64,000 nt of DNA from Paraflavitalea sp. CAU 1676 (GCF_029223285.1 NZ_JARHUJ010000006.1:1-64000), one strand, 5' to 3'; positions 52,402 to 61,646 are shown, counted from the stretch's first letter. A program made the numbers and translations. Notes: generated from the sequence alone by a model not told the origin.

Positions 52402-55092
52402 ATGTCTGAACAAGTAGTTATCAAGCCTTACTTACGGCTCTCAGGTCTGGAGCCGTTGATCGTTCGCCCGGAAACGAATTTCGTGAATGTGGGAGAGCGG
52501 ACGAATGTTACCGGTTCCAAGAAGTTTGCCCGTCTCATCCGGGAAAACAAATACGAGGAAGCGCTGAGTGTAGCCCGCCAACAGGTAGAGAGCGGAGCCC
52601 AGGTGCTTGACGTGAACATGGACGACGCCCTCCTGGATGGCGTTAAAGCCATGACCACATTCCTAAACCTGTTGCAGAGCGAGCCCGATATCGCCAAGAT
52701 CCCCATCATGATCGATAGCTCGAAGTTTGAGATCATAGAAGCGGGCCTGAAGTGCGTGCAGGGTAAGTGTATCGTTAACTCTATTTCCATGAAGGAGGGC
52801 GTTGACAAATTCATCCGTGAAGCCCAGATCTGTAAACTGTTCGGTGCGGCTGTCGTAGTGATGGCGTTTGATGAACAGGGGCAGGCTGATACTTTCCAGC
52901 GCAGGGTAGATATTTGTACCAAGGCGTATCAGATCCTCACGGAAGAAGTAGGCATTCCGCCACAAGACATCATTTTCGACCCGAATATCTTCGCCGTAGC
53001 GACAGGTATCGAGGAACACAATAATTACGCAATCGATTTTATCGAGGCTACCCGCGTCATCAAACAAAGAATGCCGCTGGCAAAGATCAGTGGCGGTGTG
53101 AGTAATATCTCGTTCTCGTTCCGTGGTAATGACCATGTGCGGGAGGCGATGCACAGCGTATTCCTGTATTATGCCATTAAAGCTGGTATGGATATGGGTA
53201 TCGTGAATGCCGGACAACTCGTGATCTATGATGAAATTGAGCCACAGCTGCGCGAACTCTGCGAAGATGTTATTCTTAACCGTCGTGCAGACTCAACCGA
53301 CCGATTGATCAGCTTTGCCGAAACCGTGAAGGCAAAGGGTAAAATTGAAGTGAAAGACGAGGCCTGGCGCAACGGTACCGTACAGGAACGATTGACGCAT
53401 GCTTTGGTAAACGGTATTACCGATTATATTGAACTGGATACCGAAGAAGCCCGCCAACAATATGCACGCCCCCTCGAAGTGATCGAAGGACCGCTGATGG
53501 ATGGTATGAACGTGGTGGGCGACCTGTTTGGCAGCGGTAAGATGTTCCTGCCACAGGTAGTTAAGAGTGCCCGTGTGATGAAGAAAAGTGTGGCCGTCCT
53601 GACCCCATTCATTGAAGAAGAAAAGAAGAAGAATCCCGCCGCTCAGTCAGGCGGTGCAGCCCGCATTCTGCTGGCTACCGTCAAGGGCGACGTTCATGAT
53701 ATTGGTAAAAACATTGTAGGCGTGGTATTGGGCTGTAATGGCTATGATATCATCGACCTGGGCGTAATGGTGCCAGCGGATAAGATCCTGGAAACGGCCC
53801 AAAGAGAGCGGGCGGATATTATTGGACTGAGTGGCCTGATCACGCCTTCACTCGACGAGATGGTGCATGTGGCCAAAGAGATGAAGCGCCGCAATATGAA
53901 ACAGCCGCTACTGATCGGTGGCGCTACCACTTCCAGGATGCACACGGCGGTGAAGATCGCGCCGGAGTATGATCTGGGCGTGGTGCACGTGCTGGATGCT
54001 TCGAGGAGTGTTACGGTAGCAGGTTCGCTGTTGAGCAATGAGCAGAAACCCGAATTCTTAACCAAGATCAGGGATGAGTATAAAAAGCTGAAAGAGGATT
54101 TTGGCAATAAGAAATCTGCCAAGCAATACCTGACTTTTGCCGACGCGCAAAAGAATAAAGTAAAGATCGACTGGGATGGATTTACTCCTGTGAAACCGAC
54201 CTTTACCGGCACTAAGATATTCGACAACTACGATCTTAGAGAGATTGCACAATACATCGATTGGGGTCCGTTCTTCATTGCCTGGGAGCTGCATGGCAAA
54301 TTCCCGGCCATCCTGAAGGATGAAAAGGTAGGCAAAGAGGCAACGAGGTTGTATGAGGATGCCAAAGTGCTGCTGAAACAGATCATTGATGAGAAATGGT
54401 TGAATGCGCGGGGTGTTATCGGCTTCTGGCCAGCAGAGGCAGTAGCAGCCGATACTGTTGAAGTGTTCAGCGACAAGGGTAAGTTCCAGCTGGACTTCCT
54501 GCGGCAGCAGGTGAAGAAAGCGGCCAACCAGCCGAATATCAGTCTGGCCGACTTCATCAAACCCTCTAATGGTTCTACTACTCCATCAGACTTTATCGGT
54601 GCTTTTACAGTAACCATGCAGGGCATTGAACCCCATGTAGAGCGTTTCGCTAAAAACATGGATGATTACAACAAGATCACACTGCAGGTATTAGCCGACA
54701 GGCTGGTGGAAGCTTTTGCCGAACTGTTGCATGAACGTGTTCGTAAAGAGTTCTGGGGCTATGCCAGTAACGAGCAGTTCTCCAATGAGGAGTTGATCAG
54801 CGAATCGTATTCCGGTATTCGACCTGCTCCCGGTTATCCCGCCTGTCCAGACCATACAGAAAAGTACAAACTGTTTGAAATGCTGGGCGGCAAGGAAGCT
54901 ACTGGTATCACGCTTACGGAGTCGCTGGCGATGTACCCTGCTTCTTCGGTGAGCGGATGGTATTTTGCCCATCCTGACAGTAAGTATTTCGGTATTGGTA
55001 AAATTGAAAAAGATCAGTTTGAAGATTACGCCAGGCGTAAAGGCATGCCGCTCGACGAAGCTGAGCGGTGGCTGCGCCCTGTACTGGAGTAA
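52402..55092 (+). CDS. metH: Methionine synthase, folate/cobalamin/reactivation subunit (split MetH, C-terminal part)
   Basis: An 896-residue protein with the three remaining MetH domains in order. The pterin-binding TIM barrel (about 15-300) has [16 protein letters not shown] and [11 protein letters not shown]. The cobalamin module (about 330-570) has the four-helix cap and [21 protein letters not shown] with the DxHxxG histidine that binds cobalt, then [10 protein letters not shown] and [12 protein letters not shown]. The reactivation domain (about 600-896) has [12 protein letters not shown] and binds S-adenosylmethionine. It transfers a methyl group from methyltetrahydrofolate through cobalamin to homocysteine held by the upstream subunit. 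Likely one operon with that gene. Confidence 0.96.
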   Translation: MSEQVVIKPYLRLSGLEPLIVRPETNFVNVGERTNVTGSKKFARLIRENKYEEALSVARQQVESGAQVLDVNMDDALLDGVKAMTTFLNLLQSEPDIAKIPIMIDSSKFEIIEAGLKCVQGKCIVNSISMKEGVDKFIREAQICKLFGAAVVVMAFDEQGQADTFQRRVDICTKAYQILTEEVGIPPQDIIFDPNIFAVATGIEEHNNYAIDFIEATRVIKQRMPLAKISGGVSNISFSFRGNDHVREAMHSVFLYYAIKAGMDMGIVNAGQLVIYDEIEPQLRELCEDVILNRRADSTDRLISFAETVKAKGKIEVKDEAWRNGTVQERLTHALVNGITDYIELDTEEARQQYARPLEVIEGPLMDGMNVVGDLFGSGKMFLPQVVKSARVMKKSVAVLTPFIEEEKKKNPAAQSGGAARILLATVKGDVHDIGKNIVGVVLGCNGYDIIDLGVMVPADKILETAQRERADIIGLSGLITPSLDEMVHVAKEMKRRNMKQPLLIGGATTSRMHTAVKIAPEYDLGVVHVLDASRSVTVAGSLLSNEQKPEFLTKIRDEYKKLKEDFGNKKSAKQYLTFADAQKNKVKIDWDGFTPVKPTFTGTKIFDNYDLREIAQYIDWGPFFIAWELHGKFPAILKDEKVGKEATRLYEDAKVLLKQIIDEKWLNARGVIGFWPAEAVAADTVEVFSDKGKFQLDFLRQQVKKAANQPNISLADFIKPSNGSTTPSDFIGAFTVTMQGIEPHVERFAKNMDDYNKITLQVLADRLVEAFAELLHERVRKEFWGYASNEQFSNEELISESYSGIRPAPGYPACPDHTEKYKLFEMLGGKEATGITLTESLAMYPASSVSGWYFAHPDSKYFGIGKIEKDQFEDYARRKGMPLDEAERWLRPVLE

Positions 55093-55112
55093 GACTACGT
55101 TGTTTAATACAA

Positions 55113-55142
55113 AACAGCCGGGCCCATCAGGTCCGGCTGTTT
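55113..55142. terminator. Bidirectional terminator after metH
   Basis: AACAGCCGG pairs with CCGGCTGTT around an 11-base loop, with flanking A and T runs for both strands. Confidence 0.85.
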
Positions 55143-55161
55143 GCTTATAGGACGTATTTGT

Positions 55162-55650
55162 TTATTGACGAGCTCTTTTATTGTCCATCCAGGTCTGGAC
55201 CTCTTTTGCGTTTTTGAGTCCACTGATCAGCAGGGTTATTGCCACTATCTTCAGAATGATCCCTTTCACGATACTTTCAGGTTCCAACACCGCTGAGAGC
55301 ACTAACAAGCTGCCGTATATGATCAGTCCGGTGAGGATGGCGTAATAGGGCCTTTTCTTTGTCCACAAACCAAGGCCCACGAACAATGCCGCAAAGAATA
55401 CATAGATGCCTACCGTGATCCACATTTCCAATTCGGGCAGATCGGTAACAGTGGCAATCGCGATCAACTGAAATGCGCCGATGAGCAATAAAATGTTGCG
55501 GGCTTTCTTGACGGGTTTATCGTACCCTTCCATTGAATCATCATACACATCATCGAGCAGATTTTCCTGTTGTGGCGCTGCTTCCGCTGCCTGGCCGATC
55601 TGTTGACCGGCAGTGGCTGGTTGGTTGGGTTGTTGGGTGTTTTGCTCCAT
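55162..55650 (-). CDS. Hypothetical four-span membrane protein
   Basis: A 162-residue protein. A Gln/Pro/Ala-rich cytoplasmic N-terminus (TQQPNQPATAGQQIGQAAEA) and an acidic stretch (DDVYDDSMEGYD) precede four hydrophobic segments: ILLLIGAFQLIAIATV, MWITVGIYVFFAALFVGLGLW, YYAILTGLIIYGSLLVLSAVL and IILKIVAITLLISGLKNA. This resembles a group of Bacteroidota inner membrane proteins with no assigned function. Single-gene unit converging with metH. Confidence 0.65.
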   Translation of the reverse strand: MEQNTQQPNQPATAGQQIGQAAEAAPQQENLLDDVYDDSMEGYDKPVKKARNILLLIGAFQLIAIATVTDLPELEMWITVGIYVFFAALFVGLGLWTKKRPYYAILTGLIIYGSLLVLSAVLEPESIVKGIILKIVAITLLISGLKNAKEVQTWMDNKRARQ

Positions 55651-55718
55651 GTTAGCTGTTTATGCGCTCCAATATAGGGTGTTTTGCGGGGCTAACATAG
55701 AGTAATAGATGTAATTTT

Positions 55719-56621
55719 CTATTTTATCTTACCAGCAGTCTGCATTTTCAATGTCAAATCTTTGAGTTCTACGACCTCAAATTCGGGTGATGCTTCGAAG
55801 CAATGCCTCAATATAGGCATATGTCCGTTGCCGAATATCACTACTATACGGTCGGTGGGGCCGGGGTTTGTTTTCAGGATATTGTTGAAGATGCGCAGGT
55901 TTCTGCTGTACCACCACATGGCCAATCCATCGGGACCACTGTTGTTCTTTGTATTAAACCCCGATGCCAGGTAATGGCCATGCATCCTGCGGAGTGTAGC
56001 AGGTTCAGCCATCAACAAAAAGCTCTCGAGCATAGTGTTTTGCAGTTCGATCGAATCACTGGCATCATACATCAGCTTATACCTTTTATCCATCAGTCCG
56101 TCCCGTTCAGCATTGACCGGCTCGGCGCTTTTACGCATGCTGTCTATAAAGGCGTACTTATTGTAATTCTCACTGATGAAATTCGAGGCATCGACAGTAT
56201 ATACTTTGGTATGGCCGAGTTCTTTGGCCAGTCGGAAACCCAGCTGATCTATCTCATTGCGACGCAGTTTGTGTTCGCCGCGCAGGTAAGCATTGTACAG
56301 GGAATCAATGTACCGCGGGCTAAGGGATTCAATGTAGATGCGCGTGGGCTTGAAAGAGGCGATCACATCGGCCAGCTGCCGGATCTCGCGTTGCCTTTGC
56401 GGCGAAAGCACATCCATCATTTTTGACGAATCGGTTTTATGTCCGTCAAGGTTTGGGTAGGCAAAGTGAAAAGATCCGAGCAGCAGCGCCTGGGTAGGTG
56501 GATTGGTGGGATCGAGGAGGATCTTATCGGGCTGTAGTTGCCGGAGCTTTTTCCAATTAACGGGTTGACCGAAGGCTACCCCGGCCATCAAGAACGTAAA
56601 AAGGGTTGAGAATATCTTCAT
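55719..56621 (-). CDS. Exported DUF5694 family protein
   Basis: A 300-residue exported protein with a signal peptide (MKIFSTLFTFLMAGVAFG-Q). It has the DUF5694 pattern: QALLLGSFHFAYPNLDGHK, DVLSPQRQREIRQLADVIASFKPTRIYIE, RRNEIDQLGFRLAKELGHTKVYTVD and the C-terminal RIVVIFGNGHMPILRH. The GSFHF and FGNGH histidines and the conserved Glu in the middle resemble the TraB/GumN-type fold, which includes putative metal-dependent peptidases, but the activity is unproven. It is divergent from the LytS-type kinase gene. Confidence 0.8.
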   Translation of the reverse strand: MKIFSTLFTFLMAGVAFGQPVNWKKLRQLQPDKILLDPTNPPTQALLLGSFHFAYPNLDGHKTDSSKMMDVLSPQRQREIRQLADVIASFKPTRIYIESLSPRYIDSLYNAYLRGEHKLRRNEIDQLGFRLAKELGHTKVYTVDASNFISENYNKYAFIDSMRKSAEPVNAERDGLMDKRYKLMYDASDSIELQNTMLESFLLMAEPATLRRMHGHYLASGFNTKNNSGPDGLAMWWYSRNLRIFNNILKTNPGPTDRIVVIFGNGHMPILRHCFEASPEFEVVELKDLTLKMQTAGKIK

Positions 56622-56694
56622 AGCTAATAATTTTCAACAAAGGAATGGAGGATCGGGCAGGGCCTTTGATCCGATCTGCTAACCGGCAGGTTCT

Positions 56695-56757
56695 GTCTGC
56701 CATTGCTGGTTTGCAGCGATTTGAGGGTTGGCAGACAAATTGAGGGGATTGGCAGAC
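56695..56757 (+). promoter_or_regulatory. Repeated TTGGCAGAC sites before the LytS/LytTR operon
   Basis: TTGGCAGAC occurs at 56728-56736 and 56749-56757, exactly 21 bases apart, inside a longer direct repeat TTGAGGG..TTGGCAGAC. An inverted copy (GTCTGCCATTG) lies at 56695-56705. The spacing fits the paired 9-bp sites bound by LytTR regulators. Confidence 0.55.
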
Positions 56758-57843
56758 TATCTCTTAATAGAACCTGCCGGGTGCTGGATATTAGCAGCTG
56801 CTTATTTAGTTTTGGTTATGCGTAAACATCTTCTGAGAATTGCCCTCTTTTATACGCTGTTTGAGTTGCTGCGACAGGTGGGTGAAAGTGTTGCCCTTTG
56901 GGTGAGGGGGAAATTCCCGTTTGTCTGGGTACATAACGTAGGTGACCGGATCATGGCTATCGGGGGCTTTTTCATCTTCCTGTTATATCCCCTCACGGCT
57001 TTTGCCATTTTTGAGACCTGTTTCCGTCAGCGCAAACGACTGGCATTGACCTATTGGGCGGGTTGTATTTTGGTGATCATCTCTATCAGGTACCTGGTAG
57101 AACAAGTATTTTACCTGGCTGTTTGGGACTTTACCAACTACTCGCGGGGCGTTTCGCTATTGTACTACTTCCTCGATAATATCTATTATGCTGTTCTGTA
57201 TTCATCTTTCGGCATTATCTATTTTTTCATCCACAATGAACGGGAGCTCAAACTAAACCAGGCTAAGCTCATGCTGGCAAATAAGCAAACCGAGCTTTCC
57301 TTTTTGCGGTCGCAGGTCAACCCACATTTCCTATTCAATAGCCTCAACAATATTTACTCGCTGGTCTATCATAAGAATGATCAGTCGCTGTCGGCCATCG
57401 CGAAGCTATCGGACCTGCTCCGGTACATGTTGTATGATGCGAATGAGCAAGTGCCCCTCGAAAAGGAGCTGGAGTATATTGACAAGTACATTGATTTGCA
57501 GCAAATGCGGTTTGACCAGCCTGTGCAGGTTGGGATGGCTGTTAGCGGGCGCCCGGAAAAAGCCCGTGTACCCCCACTCCTGCTGATACCTTTTGTAGAA
57601 AATGCTTTTAAACATGGTGATCTGCGACATGGGATTGGCATACAGGTTAAAACCTATGCCGATGAACAGGTTGTCCGGTTTGGTGTTGTCAATGCCATTG
57701 GCCATCACCAAAAGGATGCGGGTGGCGGCATTGGACTGGAAAATGTAAGACGAAGGCTTGATTTGTTGTTTCCCGGTAAACACCGGCTGGAAATAAAGCA
57801 GACTACCGATATATTTGAGGTTGAACTGGAGATCAACAAATGA
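56728..57843 (+). CDS. LytS-type sensor histidine kinase
   Basis: A membrane kinase of up to 371 residues. Several membrane spans (about 17-165) are followed by the His_kinase/HATPase pair: phospho-accepting His in FLRSQVNPHFLFNSLNNIY (about 198), ATP-binding N box LIPFVENAFKHGD and G box GGGIGLENVRRRLDLLFPG. It senses a signal in the membrane and phosphorylates the LytTR regulator whose ATG overlaps its stop by four bases. The start is uncertain: the longest frame uses TTG at 56728, which lies within the repeated TTGGCAGAC site; TTG at 56740 or 56749, or ATG at 56818 (which shortens the first span), are alternatives. Confidence 0.9.
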   Translation: MADKLRGLADYLLIEPAGCWILAAAYLVLVMRKHLLRIALFYTLFELLRQVGESVALWVRGKFPFVWVHNVGDRIMAIGGFFIFLLYPLTAFAIFETCFRQRKRLALTYWAGCILVIISIRYLVEQVFYLAVWDFTNYSRGVSLLYYFLDNIYYAVLYSSFGIIYFFIHNERELKLNQAKLMLANKQTELSFLRSQVNPHFLFNSLNNIYSLVYHKNDQSLSAIAKLSDLLRYMLYDANEQVPLEKELEYIDKYIDLQQMRFDQPVQVGMAVSGRPEKARVPPLLLIPFVENAFKHGDLRHGIGIQVKTYADEQVVRFGVVNAIGHHQKDAGGGIGLENVRRRLDLLFPGKHRLEIKQTTDIFEVELEINK

Positions 57844-58574
57844 CTACCGGAAAAACAATAGCATGTGTAGTGGTCGATGATGAGCCTTTGGCGCTAAAGC
57901 TCATAGCAGACTATGTGCAAAAGACCCCGTTCCTGCAGTTGCGGGAGCAAACGGGCAGTCCTATGCGGGCCATCGAGTTGGTGCAGCAGGGAGAAGCGGA
58001 ACTGTTGTTTCTTGATATTCAAATGCCCGAACTTACCGGATTGCAGTTAATGAAGATCGTGGGGCATAAATGTAAAGTGATCATCACTACAGCCTATACC
58101 GACTATGCCATGGATGGATATGAATTTGATGTGGTGGATTACCTGCTGAAGCCAATAACATTCGATCGATTTCTCGTAGCCGCTCATAAGGTAAGGGAAA
58201 GAATGCTTAACGAACCGGTAGCCCCGCTTCAGGAGGCCACGCCTTCGCCGGCCCCTTCCTCTCCCGGCTATATTTTTGTAAAAACTGAGTATAAGATCCA
58301 GAAAATAGACCTTACCAGCATACTCTACCTCGAAGGATTACGGGATTATGTGGCCTTCTACACCCAGAGCGGTAAGGTACTCACGCTGCAAAGCTTGCGT
58401 AGCTTCCAGGACCAGTTGCCCGAACTTCAATTTATGCGGGTGCACAAATCGTATCTCATAGCACTCGATAAGATCGAGTTCATTGAACGCAACCGGATCA
58501 TCATTGCCGGCAATTATATTCCCATTGGCGAAACTTACCAGGATGCTTTTCTCCAAAGGTTGAATATCCGTTGA
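57840..58574 (+). CDS. LytTR-family response regulator
   Basis: A 244-residue DNA-binding regulator. The receiver domain (about 8-125) contains VVVDDEPLALKLI, the phospho-accepting Asp in LLFLDIQMPELTG and the Lys in DYLLKPITFDRF. After a Pro-rich linker (EATPSPAPSSPG) comes the LytTR domain (about 145-243) with IFVKTEYKIQKIDLTSILYLEGLRDYVAFYT, MRVHKSYLIALDKIEFIERNRI and IPIGETYQDAF. LytTR proteins bind pairs of 9-bp direct repeats, and such a pair lies in front of the operon. It overlaps the kinase gene by ATGA, so both are made together. Confidence 0.95.
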   Translation: MTTGKTIACVVVDDEPLALKLIADYVQKTPFLQLREQTGSPMRAIELVQQGEAELLFLDIQMPELTGLQLMKIVGHKCKVIITTAYTDYAMDGYEFDVVDYLLKPITFDRFLVAAHKVRERMLNEPVAPLQEATPSPAPSSPGYIFVKTEYKIQKIDLTSILYLEGLRDYVAFYTQSGKVLTLQSLRSFQDQLPELQFMRVHKSYLIALDKIEFIERNRIIIAGNYIPIGETYQDAFLQRLNIR

Positions 58575-58661
58575 GTGCAACTGCGACCAATGGGTGTTTA
58601 GGAGGCTCTTCGGCTTACAGCTATCAGCTGCCGGTTAAGCCAGCTCCCCCAGTACGCGTCT

Positions 58662-59411
58662 TTATTTCTTCTCCAATAACCACCAGCGGCGTTTACCGTT
58701 TCTGATCTTGTAATTCTTTTGAATATAAGTTTGAATGTGGTGCATGGCCTCATCGACACTATCAGTGAGCAGCACGAGGTTGAGGTCTTCCCGGGCTATG
58801 GTGCCCTGTGTGGCCATGTATTCAAGATAATCCCACAGTTCGGCATGGTATTCCTTTCCAAACAGCACAATGGGGAACTGGGTGATGGTCTTTGTTTGTA
58901 CCAGGGTCAGGGTCTCAAAGAATTCATCGAGTGTGCCGAAGCCGCCTGGCATAATGATGAATGCATAAGAATACTTTACCAGGATAACCTTGCGTACGAA
59001 AAAGTATTCGAAGGTGATCGATTTGTGCAGGAAGGGATTGGCATTTTGTTCGAAAGGGAGGCGGATGTTGCAGCCGACAGAATTACCGCCTGTTTCAAAA
59101 GCGCCTCTGTTGGCTGCTTCCATGATGCCGGGGCCTCCCCCGGTCATGGTGGTAAAGCCCGTTGCGGCGATCCTTTGCCCAAATTCCCTTGCTTTTTCAT
59201 AATAGATATGGTCTTCTTTGAACCTTGCCGAGCCAAAAACGGTTATACAAGGCCCCAGGAAATGGAGGTTGCGGAACCCCTTGATGAACTGGGTAAAGAC
59301 TTTCCACGCAAAGGTCAATTCATAGGTACGTGGCTTCGGTCCGTCCAGGTACACATGTTCTTTGGGTGGGATGATAGGCTTAATGCCGGTTTTTGCTGAT
59401 GATGCTTCCAT
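58662..59411 (-). CDS. LOG-family protein (TIGR00730, lysine decarboxylase-like fold)
   Basis: A 249-residue Rossmann-fold protein. GPCITVFGSARF, GFTTMTGGGPGIMEAANRGAF and the signature MPGGFGTLDEFFETLTLVQT (PGGxGTxxE) place it in the LOG family. Members split the N-glycosidic bond of nucleoside 5'-monophosphates, releasing a base such as a cytokinin or, in other cases, pyrimidine/purine bases. Its substrate here is unknown. A TACTTTTG box on the minus strand at 59435-59442 is a candidate promoter; the gene is divergent from exonuclease III. Confidence 0.9.
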   Translation of the reverse strand: MEASSAKTGIKPIIPPKEHVYLDGPKPRTYELTFAWKVFTQFIKGFRNLHFLGPCITVFGSARFKEDHIYYEKAREFGQRIAATGFTTMTGGGPGIMEAANRGAFETGGNSVGCNIRLPFEQNANPFLHKSITFEYFFVRKVILVKYSYAFIIMPGGFGTLDEFFETLTLVQTKTITQFPIVLFGKEYHAELWDYLEYMATQGTIAREDLNLVLLTDSVDEAMHHIQTYIQKNYKIRNGKRRWWLLEKK

Positions 59412-59434
59412 ATCAATACTGTAAATTGCTCTCT

Positions 59435-59442
59435 CAAAAGTA
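59435..59442 (-). promoter_or_regulatory. -7 promoter element of the LOG-family gene
   Basis: TACTTTTG on the minus strand fits TAnnTTTG, 23 bases before the ATG at 59411. No ideal -33 box is seen. Confidence 0.45.
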
Positions 59443-59455
59443 AAAATAAATACCC

Positions 59456-60220
59456 ATGCGTATCGTCAGCTATAATGTAAATGGCATCCGCGCGGCCATG
59501 AACAAGGGACTTATCGACTGGTTAAAAACGAATCCTGCTGATATCATTTGCCTCCAGGAGACCAAAGCGCACAAGGATAATGTTGATCACAGACAATTCA
59601 CCGACCTGAAGTACTACGACTACTGGTTCAGCGCCCAGAAGAAGGGATACAGCGGTGTAGCTGTTTTTACCAAGATCAAACCCGACAACGTGGTGTATGG
59701 AACGGGTCACCAGGTGAGTGATGACGAAGGACGTGTGATACAGCTTGATTTTGGTGACCTGCGCCTGATCAATGCTTATTTCCCTTCCGGCACCAGCGGC
59801 GATGAGCGGCAGACCTATAAATACCAATGGCTGGATGAATTCTATCAATATGTGCATGAGCTGCGCGCGAAGATCCCCCAGTTGATCCTGTGCGGAGATT
59901 ATAATATTGCGCATAAAGAGATCGATATCCATGACCCGAAAGGCAACAAGAACTCCTCAGGATTTTTACCCGATGAGCGGGCCTGGATGGATAAGTTTCT
60001 CGGCAGTGGCTGGATCGATACTTTCCGCGAGTTGCATCCGGAGCCGCACCGCTATAGCTGGTGGAGCCAGCGTTTTCCATCGGTAAGAGCACAGAACAAA
60101 GGATGGCGCATCGACTATATCAATGCTACGGAACCCTTGCGCAAACGGGTGAAGGCATCTGACATTTATCCCGATGTTAAACACAGCGATCATTGCCCTG
60201 TGTACCTGGAATTAAAATAA
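59456..60220 (+). CDS. xth: Exodeoxyribonuclease III
   Basis: A 254-residue AP endonuclease/exonuclease. The motifs in order are RIVSYNVNGIRAA (Asn), IICLQETKA (metal-binding Glu), LILCGDYNIAHKEIDIHDPKGN (catalytic Asp/Asn) and, at the end, GWRIDYINATEPL and KHSDHCPVYLEL (Asp-His). All catalytic residues are intact and the length is standard. It cuts the DNA backbone at abasic sites and removes 3' blocking groups during base-excision repair. A DUF4286 gene begins 4 bases after its stop, so the two may be co-transcribed. Confidence 0.95.
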   Translation: MRIVSYNVNGIRAAMNKGLIDWLKTNPADIICLQETKAHKDNVDHRQFTDLKYYDYWFSAQKKGYSGVAVFTKIKPDNVVYGTGHQVSDDEGRVIQLDFGDLRLINAYFPSGTSGDERQTYKYQWLDEFYQYVHELRAKIPQLILCGDYNIAHKEIDIHDPKGNKNSSGFLPDERAWMDKFLGSGWIDTFRELHPEPHRYSWWSQRFPSVRAQNKGWRIDYINATEPLRKRVKASDIYPDVKHSDHCPVYLELK

Positions 60221-60224
60221 TTTA

Positions 60225-60536
60225 ATGCCCATGTATATATACAACATCACTTCTTTCGTTCATTGGAGCATCCATGAATCGTGGTTACAATGGATGAAGG
60301 AAAAACGAATGCCGGCTTTTGTAGCGACTGGATGTTTCAATAGTTATCAGCTGGTAAAAGTGCTGGGTACGGACGAAACCGAAGGGCTTACTTATGCGGC
60401 GCAGTATTTTTGCGGTAGCAAAGACGACTATTTACGATTCACTGAAAACCATGAACCTTCTTTTCAACAGGAGGCACGAAACAAGTGGGGTGATTATTGT
60501 ATGTCATTCAACACGTTGATGGAGGCTGTGAAATGA
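60225..60536 (+). CDS. DUF4286 family protein
   Basis: A 103-residue cytoplasmic protein: MYIYNITSFVHWSIHESWLQWMKEKRMPAF and the closing FTENHEPSFQQEARNKWGDYCMSF... pattern match DUF4286, a small conserved Bacteroidota family. It has the look of a ferredoxin-like (ACP/NIPSNAP-like) fold. The function is unknown. The ATG at 60225 is used here; a second ATG at 60231 gives MYIYN and is equally possible. It sits 4 bases after exonuclease III. Confidence 0.82.
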   Translation: MPMYIYNITSFVHWSIHESWLQWMKEKRMPAFVATGCFNSYQLVKVLGTDETEGLTYAAQYFCGSKDDYLRFTENHEPSFQQEARNKWGDYCMSFNTLMEAVK

Positions 60537-60765
60537 GTGTGGAAAAAAAATTTAACAGTTCTCCAATGGAAAAAGTAGTCCATTCGGCCGAAACCCTTTG
60601 CTGTACAGCATTTCAGGTCAAGCGGCGTGAAACATAGGCTGACACTGCGTTTCAGCGAATGACATTGCAAAAAGAAGTTTGTCCGAATGTACTGAGATGC
60701 CGTAAAATCCTTGCCCCAAGCGGATTATAGCTATTTGGCAATTGTTAATTTTAAGGGATAATAAT

Positions 60766-60795
60766 TTTGTTTCATTGAAAAAGCGACTAAATTTG
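60766..60795 (+). promoter_or_regulatory. Promoter of the HU gene
   Basis: TTTG (60766-60769), 18 bases, TAAATTTG (60788-60795): a near-perfect Bacteroidota promoter. The transcript should start near 60801, with a leader of about 23 bases. The 230 bases before it (60537-60765) hold no gene; only a short palindrome GCTGTACAGC is visible. Confidence 0.7.
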
Positions 60796-60823
60796 TCGTG
60801 CTTAAATTTTAAAACATTACACT

Positions 60824-61093
60824 ATGAACAAAGCTGAATTAATCGCAAAGATTGCAGACGACGCTGGTATCACCAAGACCCAAGCTAATGCTACTTTGGA
60901 TTCTTTTGTTGAAGCTGTTACCAAGACACTGAAAGGTGGTGGTAAAGTAACTTTAGTTGGTTTCGGTACTTTCTCTGTATCTAAGAGAGCTGCCCGTAAT
61001 GGTCGTAATCCTCAAACTGGTGCGGTTATCAAGATCAAGGCTAAGAAAGTTGCCCGCTTTAAGGCTGGTAAAGAGCTGCAAGCTAAATTATAA
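60824..61093 (+). CDS. HU-family DNA-binding protein
   Basis: An 89-residue HU/IHF-type protein: MNKAELIAKIADDAGITKTQANATLDSFVEAVTKTL, GGGKVTLVGFGTFSVSKRAARNGRNPQTGAVIKIKAKKV and the C-terminal ARFKAGKELQAKL. The DNA-intercalating arm with NPQTG is complete. It binds and bends DNA as a dimer and helps compact the chromosome. It has a strong promoter and a strong terminator, as expected for an abundant protein. Confidence 0.96.
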   Translation: MNKAELIAKIADDAGITKTQANATLDSFVEAVTKTLKGGGKVTLVGFGTFSVSKRAARNGRNPQTGAVIKIKAKKVARFKAGKELQAKL

Positions 61094-61115
61094 TTGCTGC
61101 ACCCAACGCATTAAA

Positions 61116-61168
61116 GGCTCCGATACAACGCTCACCGTGGTGAGCCAGCCGTACCGGAGCTTTTTTTT
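61116..61168 (+). terminator. Terminator of the HU gene
   Basis: A two-part stem: outer GGCTCCG-ATAC / GTAC-CGGAGC and inner GCTCACC / GGTGAGC, then eight T residues. Confidence 0.9.
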
Positions 61169-61225
61169 ACGCCATAGTTTCCCGGATGGGGCCGGGCGGC
61201 CGGCAGGCTACAATAAATAAAGCGT

Positions 61226-61256
61226 TTTGTTTGACCTGACCGAAGCCTTATTTTTG
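61226..61256 (+). promoter_or_regulatory. Promoter of the THX gene
   Basis: TTTG (61226-61229), 19 bases, TATTTTTG (61249-61256). An exact consensus match, predicting a start near 61262 and a leader of about 26 bases. Confidence 0.75.
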
Positions 61257-61287
61257 CACTTTATTTTACTTATTAAAAGCTAATAAC

Positions 61288-61401
61288 ATGGGCAGAGGTG
61301 ATAAAAAAACCAAGAAGGGAAAGACTTTCAAAGGTTCTTATGGCAAAAGCAGGCCTGCAAGAACAAAGAAAGCTGCAGCTCCCAAGAAAGAAGGTAAATA
61401 G
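61288..61401 (+). CDS. 30S ribosomal protein THX
   Basis: A 37-residue, strongly basic protein, MGRGDKKTKKGKTFKGSYGK followed by SRPARTKKAAAPKKEGK. The G(R/K)GDKKT(K/R)(K/R)GK....GSYGK(S/R)RP pattern is that of bacterial THX, a small 30S subunit protein that in Thermus sits at the top of the 30S head. It is well supported by a consensus promoter 32 bases upstream and by its place next to HU, in a gap where longer genes are absent. Confidence 0.9.
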   Translation: MGRGDKKTKKGKTFKGSYGKSRPARTKKAAAPKKEGK

Positions 61402-61490
61402 TTGATCCGTTGATTGGTTAATAAGTTAGGGCGGTTCCCGTTTTGGCTTATCAACCTTTCAACCCCTCAACTCTCCTCCCTGTTACGACA

Positions 61491-61526
61491 TGGCGCAACC
61501 CTCCCCTGCGCCATTAATTATTTTTA
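61491..61526 (+). terminator. Probable terminator downstream of THX
   Basis: TGGCGCA pairs with TGCGCCA around a 9-base loop, followed by ATTAATTATTTTT. Confidence 0.6.
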
Positions 61527-61646
61527 GCCCGATCGTTACGTAACAGACCCGGTTAAAGCCAGGCAGGCTACCCGGCGTTCCCGGCTCGCCTTATCGTCTC
61601 CTATTTCTTTATTCTATTCTTATTATTTGTAGAGTGGTCCCCCCTA

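Noticed and set aside
58719-59399. 226-residue plus-strand frame opposite the LOG-family gene
   Set aside because: Antisense shadow of a gene with the PGGxGTxxE signature; no own motif.
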